A program made the position numbers and the translations under genes. A model generated the notes under the pieces. It was not told the DNA's origin, made no database searches, and worked only from the letters and a program-made list of their open reading frames with translations. Of a DNA stretch of 64,000 nt, positions 49,131 through 59,916 are shown piece after piece (within the stretch, counting starts at the first letter, position 1; every line of letters begins with the position of its first letter). This DNA comes from Prochilodus magdalenae (lineage: Eukaryota; Chordata; Actinopteri; Characiformes; Prochilodontidae): contig JAMWET010006778.1 in assembly GCA_024036415.1 (NCBI GenBank), positions 656,501-720,500 on the forward strand, read 5' to 3'.

Positions 49131-49679
49131 AGGAGAGGGCAAATTTCTGTTGATCTATTGATGAATTTTTTACAGAATGTAAGCAACAGCAGCTACAGTC
49201 TTCAAAGGATGCATGCAAAGTCAAAGTTGACAAAAATGGAGATACATGTTTTGTCTTTGGACAGCCACGATATGCTGATTGTGATCTCAGAGTTGTAAAA
49301 GAACAACCTGCATAAGCACACTTTGACAGAGCTCGGAGGTCTCACTTTGTGCTTGTGTTAAATGCAGCACGGTGCAACGACAAAACCACATAAGGAGTAT
49401 GTGGGGTGGGGGGCGAGTAGCCAACTTCAGAAGACACTGGGGTCTGAAGGAGTTCATGAAACCACATGTTAGGTCGCAGACCCTGACCTCTGCCATGAAC
49501 TTTAGTTTGATTCCTTTAAGCCTGTATGTCACCATCCTAACACTTGTTTATTGACTACAAAAAGGAAATGTAAAACTACTGACATATGATATTTACAACT
49601 CAGATATTATCAGTGGAAGGAAAGGAAGTCTGCACCTGCTGATGACCCTGTATAAATGTTTTTATACCCTGAACAGAGT
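49131..49679. other. Spacer between two family C copies
   Basis: Unrecognised sequence; an 82-codon minus frame at 49287-49535 shows no motif. Confidence 0.5.
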
Positions 49680-49990
49680 ACAGTACTGTGTAAAACATAG
49701 AGTCCTGTGCAATGTCACGTCAACCTTATTCATTTTTATCAGAAAACATTTGCCTTTGTTACAGCTTCCATTTTGTTTAAGGAGACTTGCTTTGAGGCTT
49801 TTAAAGAAACATCCAAGGATATTTTTTTATAATTTCACTCTGGTTCACCAGCTGCATTTTCTAATTCTTCCAATCCATAGTGTTGCATTGTCCTCTCACT
49901 TTCTTGTGCAAGTAAATTGTTTCATGTCTAATTACCTTAGTAATATCCCTTGAAATATGAATAACTTGCAGTTTGGAAATTTAATGTGAA
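49680..49990 (-). mobile_element. Family C Tc1 remnant, copy 3
   Basis: Nearly the same sequence as 48820-49130 in the same orientation, about 850 bases away. The copy carries a small insertion (AAACATAGAGTCCTGTG) after CAGTACTGTGTA and a short ATTGTTTCATGTCTAATT difference near its end. Confidence 0.7.
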
Positions 49991-50502
49991 GGGTGGACTC
50001 CAAAATGGCAGTTTTACAGTTTTACAGTTTTTGCCTTGATCAAGCAGTTGTAAAAAAACTCACATTTGCTTATCTTATTTACAAAAATGGTCATTTCATG
50101 GTAACACCATATTTGAAATTTTGATTTTGTGTGGTATTTCTATATGGTACGCAAACATTATAGTTCAGATTATCATTAAAGGGAACTTAGTTCTGTGTTT
50201 TCATTGTAGTGAAGTTAGTCTTGTTGTTCTGGGCCACAATATGTCAAAAGAAAAAGATAATTGTTTTATGTATGCCTTATGAAAACATTCCTAAAGTCTG
50301 TACAATATCTGCTGCTATTAACCATATTTCCATCCTCTCAACATAAACTGGACAGTCCTAATCTTGGGCATTTCCTAACCAAGTCTAACATCTCGTGCCC
50401 TGCCCACATAACAGTTTCAGAGACAGAGAACCTTAGTAAGCTAAATCTGCCCTAGCATGACCCAAAGCTAGCAAGCTAGACCACCTGTCTATACCTGGCT
50501 AT
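49991..50502. other. Intergenic with repeat R3 copy 2
   Basis: No gene recognised. 50385-50480 is the second copy of R3 (see 11690-11795). Confidence 0.55.
50385..50480 (+). repeat. Anonymous repeat R3, copy 2
   Basis: ACATCTCGTGCCCTGCCCACA, GTTTCAGAGACAGAGAACCTT, AGTAAGCTA and CTAGCAAGCTAGA match copy 1 in order. Confidence 0.65.
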
Positions 50503-50715
50503 CGCTCGCTCATTCATTTATCCATACACTGACATTGTTCATTTGTCCATTCTTTCATTCCCACATTATTTTTTCATGCGTCCAGCTGCACATCTGTTGG
50601 TCTTTTCAAATAATGCTTCATCCATCCATTTATTCGTTCATCCGTTCATTCATCTAAGTGTTTGTCTATTACTTCATCCATCCATTTGTTCATTTGTCCA
50701 TCTGTCTTTTTACCA
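50503..50715 (+). repeat. Degenerate (TTCATCCA)-type minisatellite
   Basis: Repeated CATCCATTTATTCGTTCATC-like words with variable units over about 210 bases. The overlapping frames are only repeat translation. Confidence 0.75.
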
Positions 50716-51298
50716 TTCAGTTATGGCCTCATAAAAGCTGGAAGACAATTGTAGTCTGTATAGGCAGCAGAGCAGGCAAGGAGTGTTGGACAATGAGCTG
50801 TCAGTCAACTAACTCATTAGCCACACCCACCCAGTTCAGGAAGGTCTGTTTTTAAGCTGTTTAATAATATATATTTCTCAAATGTTTAATTCAAGCTTTA
50901 TTGGAAGTTTAACATAGCACTCAAATGTAGCATCATACACATATTATATTTAATACATAATATAATATTGCAGAATTATGTTTTCTGGGAATGCCACTCA
51001 TTCGTCAATCCAAATGGTTCATATATGGAAATGAAATTGCAAAAGCAAGTCATTTTGAATTCATTGTTTTTATGATGTCATGGCAGGTTATCCCCGCCCA
51101 TTCACTTTAAAGTTAGAGTATTTCAAGCCAGAATGAGATCAAGTCATTATACAGGGCAGCCATGCAGGATGCAAGGTTAAAATAAACTACATGTTGTTTT
51201 TTGCTGCATGCATACAAACTTCTTAAATATGACCTATTGCCATGGTAAGAACAGGGCAGTTTGTGAGTACATTAAGTTTGGACCTTTTATTTATTTGT

Positions 51299-51329
<31 letters not shown>

Positions 51330-51840
51330 TATTTGGAAGGGATTGGTAGGTGTATGGTACTTCACCATCTCTTCCAGATGATCCAAAGTATGGATGATTA
51401 CCCTTTAGCCTGCAGTGCTAGGATCCCACCAGGCTAGAGACTGTGAGCTGCAAAGACAGGAAGTCCACCTGTGACATGGCAGACTGTGACCCACATAAAT
51501 TTAATGGTAGGGCACTCATCCATTCAGTGTGTGCTTTGTGTGTGAGCTTGTGGCAGCGGTTGCATAACCTAAATCAGGAGGTCAGCATGACCTATTGTTT
51601 CCTTCAGCATGGATGCAGAAAAGAAGCTGGGTCCTTCAGCACCATAAGTGCACAAGTCCTCTAAAAAGTTAGCAATGGCTACCATTCAAATGTTTAAAAT
51701 CTATTGTTTTATTAATCCTTATTTTATATAATGTATAATTATGGCTGAGTTTGAGAAAATAGTGTGCAGCCAGTTGTGCATATTTTTTGCCCTCCTTTTG
51801 AAGTCTGGCATAAATTCACTAATATATACTGTTAGGTGAC
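50716..51840. other. Intergenic, no gene seen
   Basis: AT-rich until 51340, interrupted by the TTTA repeat. 51340-51660 is more complex, SINE-like in length, but no RNA polymerase III boxes were identified with confidence. Confidence 0.5.
51285..51331. repeat. (TTTA)n microsatellite
   Basis: About eleven TTTA units, with one TTTG interruption near the start. Confidence 0.93.
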
Positions 51841-52680
51841 TTCCTTTCACGATGGTGGCAGTTATAGCGACTAGATGGAGGCCCATGCCACCAGTCAGTT
51901 TGGGAAATGTTTGCCCCTGCTAGATCTTCTCTGGTCAACTGCAAGTGCTACTATTGTGAAATGGAAATGTCTTGGAGTAACAACAGCTCAGCCACAAACC
52001 GGTAGACCACATAAACTGACAGAGCGGGCCTTATGAGTGCTAAAGCCTGTTGCACATAAAAATCGTCCGTCAACTGTTGCATCAGTTCCAGACCCCCTCT
52101 GTAATCAACATCAGGAGACAAAGTATGTATTGGGAGCATCATGGAACGGGTTCCATTGCCGAGCAGTTGCACACAAGCCTAAGATCATCAGATGGTTTAA
52201 ACCATGCTGCAACTGGACTATTCAATATCTGACAATATGCAATACTGGCAGATTTCAGGAGAATGTTACTTATCTAAAAGCATAGTGCCAACAGGTTGTG
52301 GAAGAGGAATAATGGTCTGGGGTTGTTTTGCATGGGATTGACCTCTTAGTTTAATGGTAATGCTAATGCTTCAAAATACAAACACATTTTAAATAAAATA
52401 GATGTTTCCTGTGTGAACAAACTAAGCTCAATAAAGACACGGTTTAAGGAATTTGCTGTGAACGAACTCTAGTGGACAGAGTCTGCACAAAGCCCTGACC
52501 TCATCTTGACTAAACACCTTTGGGATGAATTGGGGCACTGATTGCTATCCTAGTCTTTTAGTCCAAAATCAGTGCCTGAACTCACAAATGCTCTTTTGCT
52601 GAATAGGAACATTCATTGTCTTTACTCTTCCCGATTAGTTTACAGCTCCACTATTCTACTGCGTCTTTAAAACATTGTGT
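51841..52680 (+). mobile_element. Decayed Tc1/mariner copy, family F
   Basis: Plus-strand transposase remnants occur in order. TIVKWKCLGVTTAQPQTGRP then HKLTERAL (second helix of the first motif and a GRP-type hook) is at about 51945-52035. WNGFHCRAVAHKPKI is near 52140-52185. CIVPTGCGRGIMVWGCFAW is near 52283-52340. SAQSPDLILTKHLWDELGH is near 52480-52540, where the E of the usual PIEH is lost (now TKH). Stops and frameshifts lie between segments. The pieces span the whole gene with internal deletions, so this is an old near-full-length copy. Confidence 0.85.
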
Positions 52681-53599
52681 TGCACAAACAGTTAGAAGGC
52701 CTGCAGGCCTCTGCTCAAAAATAACAGTAATTTTAGTATCAGGGCTCATACAGGCACATACATACATATGTTCCTTTAATTCTACCTGTAAAATGAAATT
52801 ATATGGATAAACAGATCATTAAAGTGTAATTACTGTATTCTATTAATCTGTTAATCAACTTTTTGTTACTGTTAATGATGCTCTGTGGCACTTGCAAGTG
52901 AATGGGTTCTTATGCTATTCATATTATTGATGCTCAGCTTTTGAACAGTAGTATCATAATTCATAGATTATGGGTCATATGGGTGCTGGGTGAGAGGGTC
53001 ATAACTGTAGACTGTCTATTTGTCTTGGTTTGGGATGTTGCTAATAACACAATAAGCAGAACTCATTTACTAAATACACTGTAAAAGGCTGTTGGCCAAT
53101 AGTAGTCCTTTAAGTGTATGTAGACACACATAGTAAAGGAAGGCCACTGTAGAAAGGATAACTTGTGGTTTCTTTCCCGGAGAAGGAATTGGGAGGTATT
53201 GATTGTATGTGGTGAGACTTTCAGCAAACCTTTCGGTATTCTGGAAAACTCCTGTATGTACAGGATGCATTGTCTTGTTATATCTGGTTACATGCATCAT
53301 AAAGTATGTATCAGCACCAGCAATATCATTCTATTAAAGAGAAGCCTTTTTTAATATAATTCTATGTAATTAAATGATTAAGATGTGCGTCATTTAAGGA
53401 AGTCCGCTCCACTCTAGAGAAATTTAGGATTATTCACAGTGGTGAGTTTAATGTCTCTAAAATCCCCATAAGGGTGTGTTATTACATGAAATGATTATGT
53501 ATATGCTGCCTATCTGAGACATTGTTTTATGACTGTTTTGTGACAAGCTTATTTCTCTTGTGTTGTGTTTAAATCCATATATTGTAATCCATTTAAATT
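52681..53599. other. Intergenic, no gene seen
   Basis: AT-rich; short frames without motifs. Confidence 0.6.
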
Positions 53600-53740
53600 A
53601 AGTCTTAGACATCTGCCAAGCTCAGTCTTAGAAGTTGCATGCATTTTCTGCTTCTCACAATCACAATGAAGTAATCCCAAACCATTTAATGTTGTTCAGG
53701 TCTGGACTCTGGGGTGGTCAGTCCCTCAGAACCATATTGA
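53600..53740 (-). mobile_element. Family C Tc1 remnant, copy 4
   Basis: Minus strand reads D-stop-PPQSPDLNNIK then VWDYFIV, the third catalytic block region with the W of DWPP mutated to a stop. Shares TCAGTCTTAGAAG(T/C)TGCAT and CTGCTTCTCA with 2000-2035. Confidence 0.75.
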
Positions 53741-56130
53741 ACATATCTGATGAGGTTGTTTGCTGCGACAAACATTCTTACAATGCGATCATGTTACATA
53801 TTCATTTGTATAAAGAAGCTAGAAAAAGTTGCTTGCTTAATCTTACTAGCAGCCCAGCCTAACTGAACAAGTAACAGCTCTGTATGGCTAAAAATTAAAA
53901 TGACAAACATTAAAATTCAAACAAGAAATAAGACTTCAGCTTCATGGAGTGTTGAAAGGCATGAAAGGGGTTGAAGAGGTTGTTGTGTTTCTGCTTGACA
54001 GGTGGGTAACACAAAATTATCTCCTGGTTCACAAAGTCTGTAGGTCAGTATTGTTTTGTTATGCTTCTTAGTGTTTGTAATAACAGCTGATTAGCATTGC
54101 CACAGAAATTTTAGAGAGCTTGCTAATGCACAACCTAACATTAGGTATATCACTGTGCTGTTGTTCAGTCTAACATCATATTATTTTTCATACAGTGGAC
54201 CAAGGTTTTTATGAAGGTTTTGATTGTCACAAAGATCTAAAAACATAGGTGGGCCAATAAGTCCAATTTTGTGCACTTTGGCACTTGGGGGCAGAGCTTC
54301 TGTAGGAGCCTGAAAGGAGGTGGGCATTTCTTTTGCTGCTTGAGTTCAAATAGTATCACCAATTGTGCTTTAATAGCAATTTGACTGGAAATTAAAATAA
54401 TAATATACTGAACTTTGCCACCATAGTTTGGTAGATCATTGTTCATAACATAATTTTTTATACACCACCTGAAAACACTAGCTGTTCTTTACTTTGTGTG
54501 AAGATTGTATGACAGATTATTCTATATTGCTTAAAAGACACATAGATCATAGAGAACTTAAACCCCTAATTACTTCTATAAAGTTTCAGAGATTAAAGTT
54601 ATATAACAGTTAGGGTTTTTAACAATGACCATATATGTATTCTTGCAGTTAACATACATATGGAACTTTGATGTTAGTCAAGAACAGTGGACCTTTGAGA
54701 AAATAGACCTATTTTCATGTGCTACTTATTATGCTTCTAAACTTAAGTCCATCCAGGCTCTCTCTTAGTGACTACTGGAGTGACTCATGAGCTTGGCTGT
54801 AGAAAGGACATGGCTATGTCCTTCTGGGAGCAAGGTCTCCATGCCTGAAAAGTGGGTCAGGAGTGAAATATTCATGTCCGGGATGGTCGGGGACCAAACC
54901 TCCAGACCAGAAGCGTCTGATCCCGGAGCCAGGGGCCCGCTCATTAGGCTTAGTCTGTCATGTGATCTTGTTGTCATGGGATCAGGTGACAACAACTGGG
55001 CACACATCATCCTTTGCTTGTTTTTCAGAAGAAAAAAGGCCACATGCCTAAACCGCATTCGAAATGAAACTGCCATAAACAATTAGGTTCTTGATTTAAA
55101 CTGTTGTCCCTGAAAAAGGAACTTGTGGTTGTGTGATATTGTAATGTATTCTGGAAGTTCTTGCTAAGTAATTGTTTCCAGGTTTTGTTATAAACTGCTA
55201 CTATAGTATTTTCCCCTAATCACTGTTTATTTCTTGTGAAAACAGTGTTTAGACTCACATTATACAGTAGTCTAGTGCTTAGCTTTGAACAGCAGTAAAG
55301 TCAGTCCGGTTTATATTGTTTTCTTAAGATATCTGCCACAGCGAGTTTGAAAGTAAGTCAGTTCCTGCCTTTACAGAAGAAGCAGAGCAACATATTCACA
55401 TCTGATGCTCAGTGTTCAAGACTAACCCTTTGATGGCTTGAAGAGGGTATAGTGACTTTTCCACATCACATATTTTACTCACTTCACTTAAAACCTGTAA
55501 AGTACACTCATAATGCTCTATAAGGTGTTGCATACTATCATAGAATTTCTCTATCATTTAAAAACACATCTATATAAGGTGCTAGAGTTCATTACAGCAT
55601 TAGTGTTTACTGGGGGTTTGGAATGTAGTGATGGACCAGATGCTTACAGGTCTAAAGGATGAAGTGGTTTTATTTAGAGAGTGTAAACGAAGGCACAAAG
55701 GCTGTCATTAACCAGAGTACCATAACCAAAGCAATCATAACAGACTAGGGTTTGAACAAGCCAAGATCTGAAAGACCAGCAAAAGTCAAAAACACAAAAT
55801 AAAACAAACTAACCAGCAGTCAAGTTAAAAGGACAAACCAAAAACACAGTAACTGAGAGACAAGGTAGAGACTATAACTTAAAAACAGATGGAATACAAA
55901 CAAACCCCTCAGAATGCAACGGTGGGTTGGCAATACATCACAAAGTGACTAGGCAAACACATGTATGCATACTGCATATAGAGAGATAAACAAGTGGTGT
56001 GAATCAGTATCCAGGAGAAGAGGAACGGGTAGGTACTTGGTAATTGGCTGGTAATGTTGATGTCATGAGGAAGAGCATCATGGGAAGTTAGTGTAGCTAG
56101 TGGAGTTGAAAGTAGGAGGAGAACCCCGAG
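53741..56130. other. Intergenic with one candidate regulatory block
   Basis: Mostly AT-rich. 54740-55060 is GC-balanced and complex, and overlapping frames of about 100 codons run on both strands; it is a candidate conserved element. 54230-54370 has repeat-like texture but no second copy was found. Confidence 0.45.
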
Positions 56131-56414
56131 GGGTTGCCACCTGTCCCGTAAAATACGAAAATACACGTCTGTCACACACATATGAATGATCACAATACCC
56201 CACCCCCCTCAGCTCAAATACAGGAGGTGCCTTGTTCTGGACTGCCGTAAATGTCTGATAAACATGTGTGTCCCACATTATTGATCACAACAGCAACATC
56301 CCCCCAACCAAGGAATCAGCTCAAATATGGGATGCGATTTTGAACACGTCACGCACACATGACCATGCCCCTGCCCCTCCCTTGCCATCTATCATTTCTG
56401 AAAGATGGCAACCC
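56131..56414. repeat. Short inverted-repeat element (MITE candidate)
   Basis: The left end GGGTTGCCACCTGTCCCGTA and the right end AAAGATGGCAACCC are imperfect inverted repeats (GGGTTGCCA / TGGCAACCC), 284 bases overall. The interior has no coding sequence. A clear target duplication was not seen. Confidence 0.6.
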
Positions 56415-56559
56415 TAAATAGACCTGTCAACTTGTTAACTTTTCTGTTTAGTGATGATACTTTAAGTTTGATGTCAACTAGGTGTGGATCACACCACTAT
56501 TGTTATACTAACAGAATGGATGCCTCAGAGAAGAAAATAGGTGAGCAGCCGGGTGATTT

Positions 56560-57110
56560 CGGGGTCTCCGGTTTCCTGAAGGCTACAAATGCAACCCAGG
56601 GCTCGTTGGAAAGGGCACTGCTACAGTGTTTTAGCGCTCTAAATTCTTCTGGTTGTCTATTTTTCCATCATAGGTGAACATCTTAGCAGGATAGATAGGG
56701 TGTGTGTAATAGTCAGATACAAATTTGTGAGGTTCTGGGGACTGTATATCCAAGGCCTGTTGGAACAGGCATGTCAAGCTGTACTGACCTTTGGAATTCT
56801 CTGCTGGATATTCAATGTCATTTTCTTTGGTTTCTTAAAAACTACAATAAAATTCATATGTCGTTGGAGAGGGCTCATTACAGCCCATGATTCTATGAAG
56901 TTTAAAAGTGGTTAGCCTTACTTTTGCTGAGTTACAACATTTTTCTGGTTCTCCAGACCTCTATTGTGGGAAAGCATGATGGAAAGCCAGCTACAAATTT
57001 GCAGATTCTGGGGTCCATTGGAAAGGCCAAGTCTTGCTTTACTGACCTGTGGAGTTTGATCTCATTCCCTGTGTTTTCATCCCTGATGTCATCAGTGATT
57101 AGTTGATGTT
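56560..57110 (+). repeat. Diverged tandem-like units
   Basis: Three imperfect units: about 56580-56680, 56715-56850 and 56985-57110. They share CTACAAATTTG, CTGGGG, TTGGAAAGGC and ACTGACCT(G/T)TGGA-like words in order; the first unit is the weakest match. The unit class is unknown. Confidence 0.45.
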
Positions 57111-58050
57111 CCCTCTATTTTCATCACATAACTGCCAAGACTGCACTTTACACACTGACATAATTACACTTTTCTTATGAATAGTTATTATAATAGATTA
57201 AGGAACCTGTATCACATATTGCAATAGGTCATATAATGTTTTATAAATATAATTATAATGCATAATGAACGCAGGATTCACAGGAAATGTTACCCCAGAT
57301 TTTATTTTAAGTTATTTTTCAACCATTCAAAAATTCAAACAATGTACAGGAGACATAAAAAGAAGGTGTTGTTCTGACTGCAACAATGCATCTAGCATTA
57401 AATGCATCTTTAAAAGATTTTTACTGGGTATATGTGGCCTGTGGATATACTTGAGGGTTTTGCTGCAGGTAATACAATGATGTAATTTGTTACTGGTAAC
57501 AATTCCAAAGATCTCTGAATGGCTCTTGGCCTGGCTGGACCATTGGAACATTTACATTATGTAAAGGGTCTTAACATTCTTCTTCAAGCTTGTTGAGTTA
57601 ACATGAGTTCAAAAAGATGGCTTCCCTTGTTTCAGATACAGCACATACTATTCTTAACCCTCCCTAGTTGAATCACTGCATGGTAGATGCAGACGTAGTA
57701 AGCCAGAAGGTAACAAAGGGTATAATTAAAAAGAAAGTTCTTCACACTTGCACGTTCCTTAAACATTAAGTCGGCTCTCTGTCCTGGAAAACCCCACTTC
57801 TGGTAATGCATCTTCAGGGCAGGAGGAACTTTAAAACCTACAAACACTTTGGGGTTGATACTTGAAGACTGGCTGTTTGAATTTGTAATTGGGTTAATTA
57901 GACTTTATTAGTTGTTAGTGACTGCAGAAGATAGCAGGATAGCTAACTGCTACAGTTACTGCTAGCATGCCAAATATCATGTCTGTATTTGTTAGCCTCA
58001 GCATCAGTGGCTACATTGCCAGTCATAAGGATTAAAATGCGTGGTATTTG
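57111..58050. other. Intergenic, no gene seen
   Basis: AT-rich with no recognised element. Short frames only. Confidence 0.55.
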
Positions 58051-58055
58051 CATAA

Positions 58056-58075
58056 TGCATGCTGGGTATTGTAGT
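58056..58075 (-). promoter_or_regulatory. ZNF143/THAP11-type motif
   Basis: Minus strand ACTACAATACCCAGCATGCA differs in one base from the well-known ACTACAATTCCCAGCATGCA motif bound by ZNF143 with THAP11 in vertebrate promoters. It lies about 450 bases before a CpG-bearing, GA-rich region. It could also be part of an unrecognised repeat. Confidence 0.5.
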
Positions 58076-58299
58076 GAGAGTATGTTGATGGACAAAGTAA
58101 ATATAAAATGATATGTTGCTACAGTAATTGACATAACATGACAAATATTATTAAATGCTAGTTTTATTATGGGATACTCTTTTAAAGAGCCAGCTATTAA
58201 AAGGATATTTAGGGAACCAGTGGTGTTCTTCGTTGGGGGTATACGCTATTTCTACAAAAAAAAAAAAACCCTCAAAAAACACTTTTTCTCCTCTTTTAT

Positions 58300-59330
58300 T
58301 TGTCAGAGTGTAGGTCACGAACCTCCTTCAGCTCTATTCCCCTTGCTGGATGCTTCTATCGCCTTGCAGGGAGCGCCTGCAGGCAAGTTTGGCTCAGCTG
58401 TTGGTGAAAGTTTGCACTAAACCTACTTTTCCTCCCCAAGCCTGTGGAACACCCATCCTCAAACCTGTTTACAGGAAAACGCCACATCACACAGCCCGCT
58501 GAGGGGTAATTTTGGAAGCGACCAAAGGCGTGCCATCAGCGCGGTGTTCCCAGCCGCTCTCTGAAACACTCATAATGAGAAGCGAAGAAAGCTTTTTTTT
58601 TGTATATTTCTCTCTCTCTCCCCAACTCTCCTCCCTCCCTACAGTGCCGTGAAGTGAAAACGCCGAGGACTTCGCCTTTAACGCGACGGCGCGCGAAGCC
58701 CGCATCCTCTCTCTTTTTCCACGGCGAGAACACAGAACACGTAAAACAAACAAACGCACTAAAAATACTAACTTCGCCTATGCAAACATTCCCTTCTTAA
58801 TGAGACGGCGGCTTTAGAGAAAGCAGCGGAAAAGCAAGCTCGCTTGTTGGGACCCCATAGTTTTACCACAGTGAGACCTAGAGGAGAGCTGAGATCAGAG
58901 AAAGAGAGGGAGAGGGAGAGAGAAACACAGGCAGACGAATGAAAAAGAGGCAATAGAGGATAGGAGCGAGAGGAGGAATCAAACAGGAAAAGAAGAGGAA
59001 GAGCAGGAGCATGTTCTTCACATCTCGGAGGGGAGCTGGCAGGGAGGGAGTTTTGGAGGCTACAGAAGTTCAGCAGCTGGGGGTGCATTTTGGAGGGAAG
59101 TGTTGGAGGGCATTGTTTTGGGTTGGGTTAGGGTTGGGGTTGATAAGCTTGGGGTCTTGAATGCTCTGGAGCACCCTATCCTCTTTTAGTCACACCTAGA
59201 GGCCCTGCATTCCCGCTACACATGGAAATGCTGTTGCCAAGCTGTAATCCAGCGCCTTTTTCCAAAGCTGCTGTCCAGGGTGATATGTCCTCAAGGCTCT
59301 GTTTGGCAGTTTTGGCAGGAGTTTTCCTTT
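58300..59330. other. CpG-bearing, GA/CT-rich candidate promoter or conserved block
   Basis: CpG words cluster at 58490-58560 and 58660-58740 (ACGCGACGGCGCGCGAAGCC). Pyrimidine tracts lie at 58606-58640, purine tracts at 58895-58925 and a G-run cluster at 59120-59139. Frames of 65-106 codons on both strands are low-complexity Ser/Arg/Glu-rich shadows of the tracts. No start codon context or splice-linked exon was recognised. A promoter or noncoding first exon is possible. Confidence 0.3.
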
Positions 59331-59499
59331 TCTAGACTGAGTTGGTTTCACTTATTCAAGGTATCATGTGTTCACTAAGGTGTGCACTTTGGCCTTCCAC
59401 CTTATCCTTGTCTCAATGGGACATCTATTAGGTCTGTAAGAAATAACAGATGTAGTCACTCCTTATTTTGATGGTCCTCTGTGGGCCATCCATAAATGT

Positions 59500-59916
59500 T
59501 CATTCATTGCTCCTGCAGACTGTGCAGTAGGCTGACTCCACATGTAATGCATGACAAAAGACCATTCATCTTGGCGCTGACCATGATGCCTCCACACCCG
59601 GAATCATTGGTTGTCTCCACCAAGACAAAAGCAGGACACATCACTGAAAATGACCCGCTGTCATTCTGAGTCATTCAGTCTTTGGTGACGTTAATGTGGT
59701 ATTAAGAGCAGGTGTCATAACGGTCTGCATGCATGTAGTCCTGGTCATGCAGCTGCCTGCCAATGGTGCTGGCACAAACAGGATGATCCATAGAGGGCAT
59801 CACTGCTCCCCTAATGTCCACAATCGTGCCCGCAATGCCAAAACCACCCACTATATTTTTTTCCTGTTGGTTTATGGTTCTATTTGGGCAACTGAATTTT
59901 TTGATGATGAGTGTAT
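59500..59916 (-). mobile_element. Truncated family A element, copy 7
   Basis: The right end is GGGCAACTGAATTTTTTGATGATGAGTGTA, the family terminal repeat. Minus strand at about 59720-59825 reads TIVDIRGAVMPSMDHPVCAS then TIGRQLHDQ, the second helix-turn-helix region, followed by frame slips. 59575-59660 matches the CACTGATTCCTTGGTTGTCTCC region of copy 2. The left end is not identifiable. A chance 146-codon plus-strand frame overlaps it. Confidence 0.78.

Noticed and set aside
51340..51660. Possible SINE after the TTTA repeat
   Set aside because: Size and position fit, but no convincing promoter boxes, second copy or target duplication was found.
54276..54297. Possible CTCF site (GGCACTTGGGGGCAGAG)
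   Set aside because: Two mismatches to the core consensus; without a scored matrix and conservation it is not distinguishable from chance.
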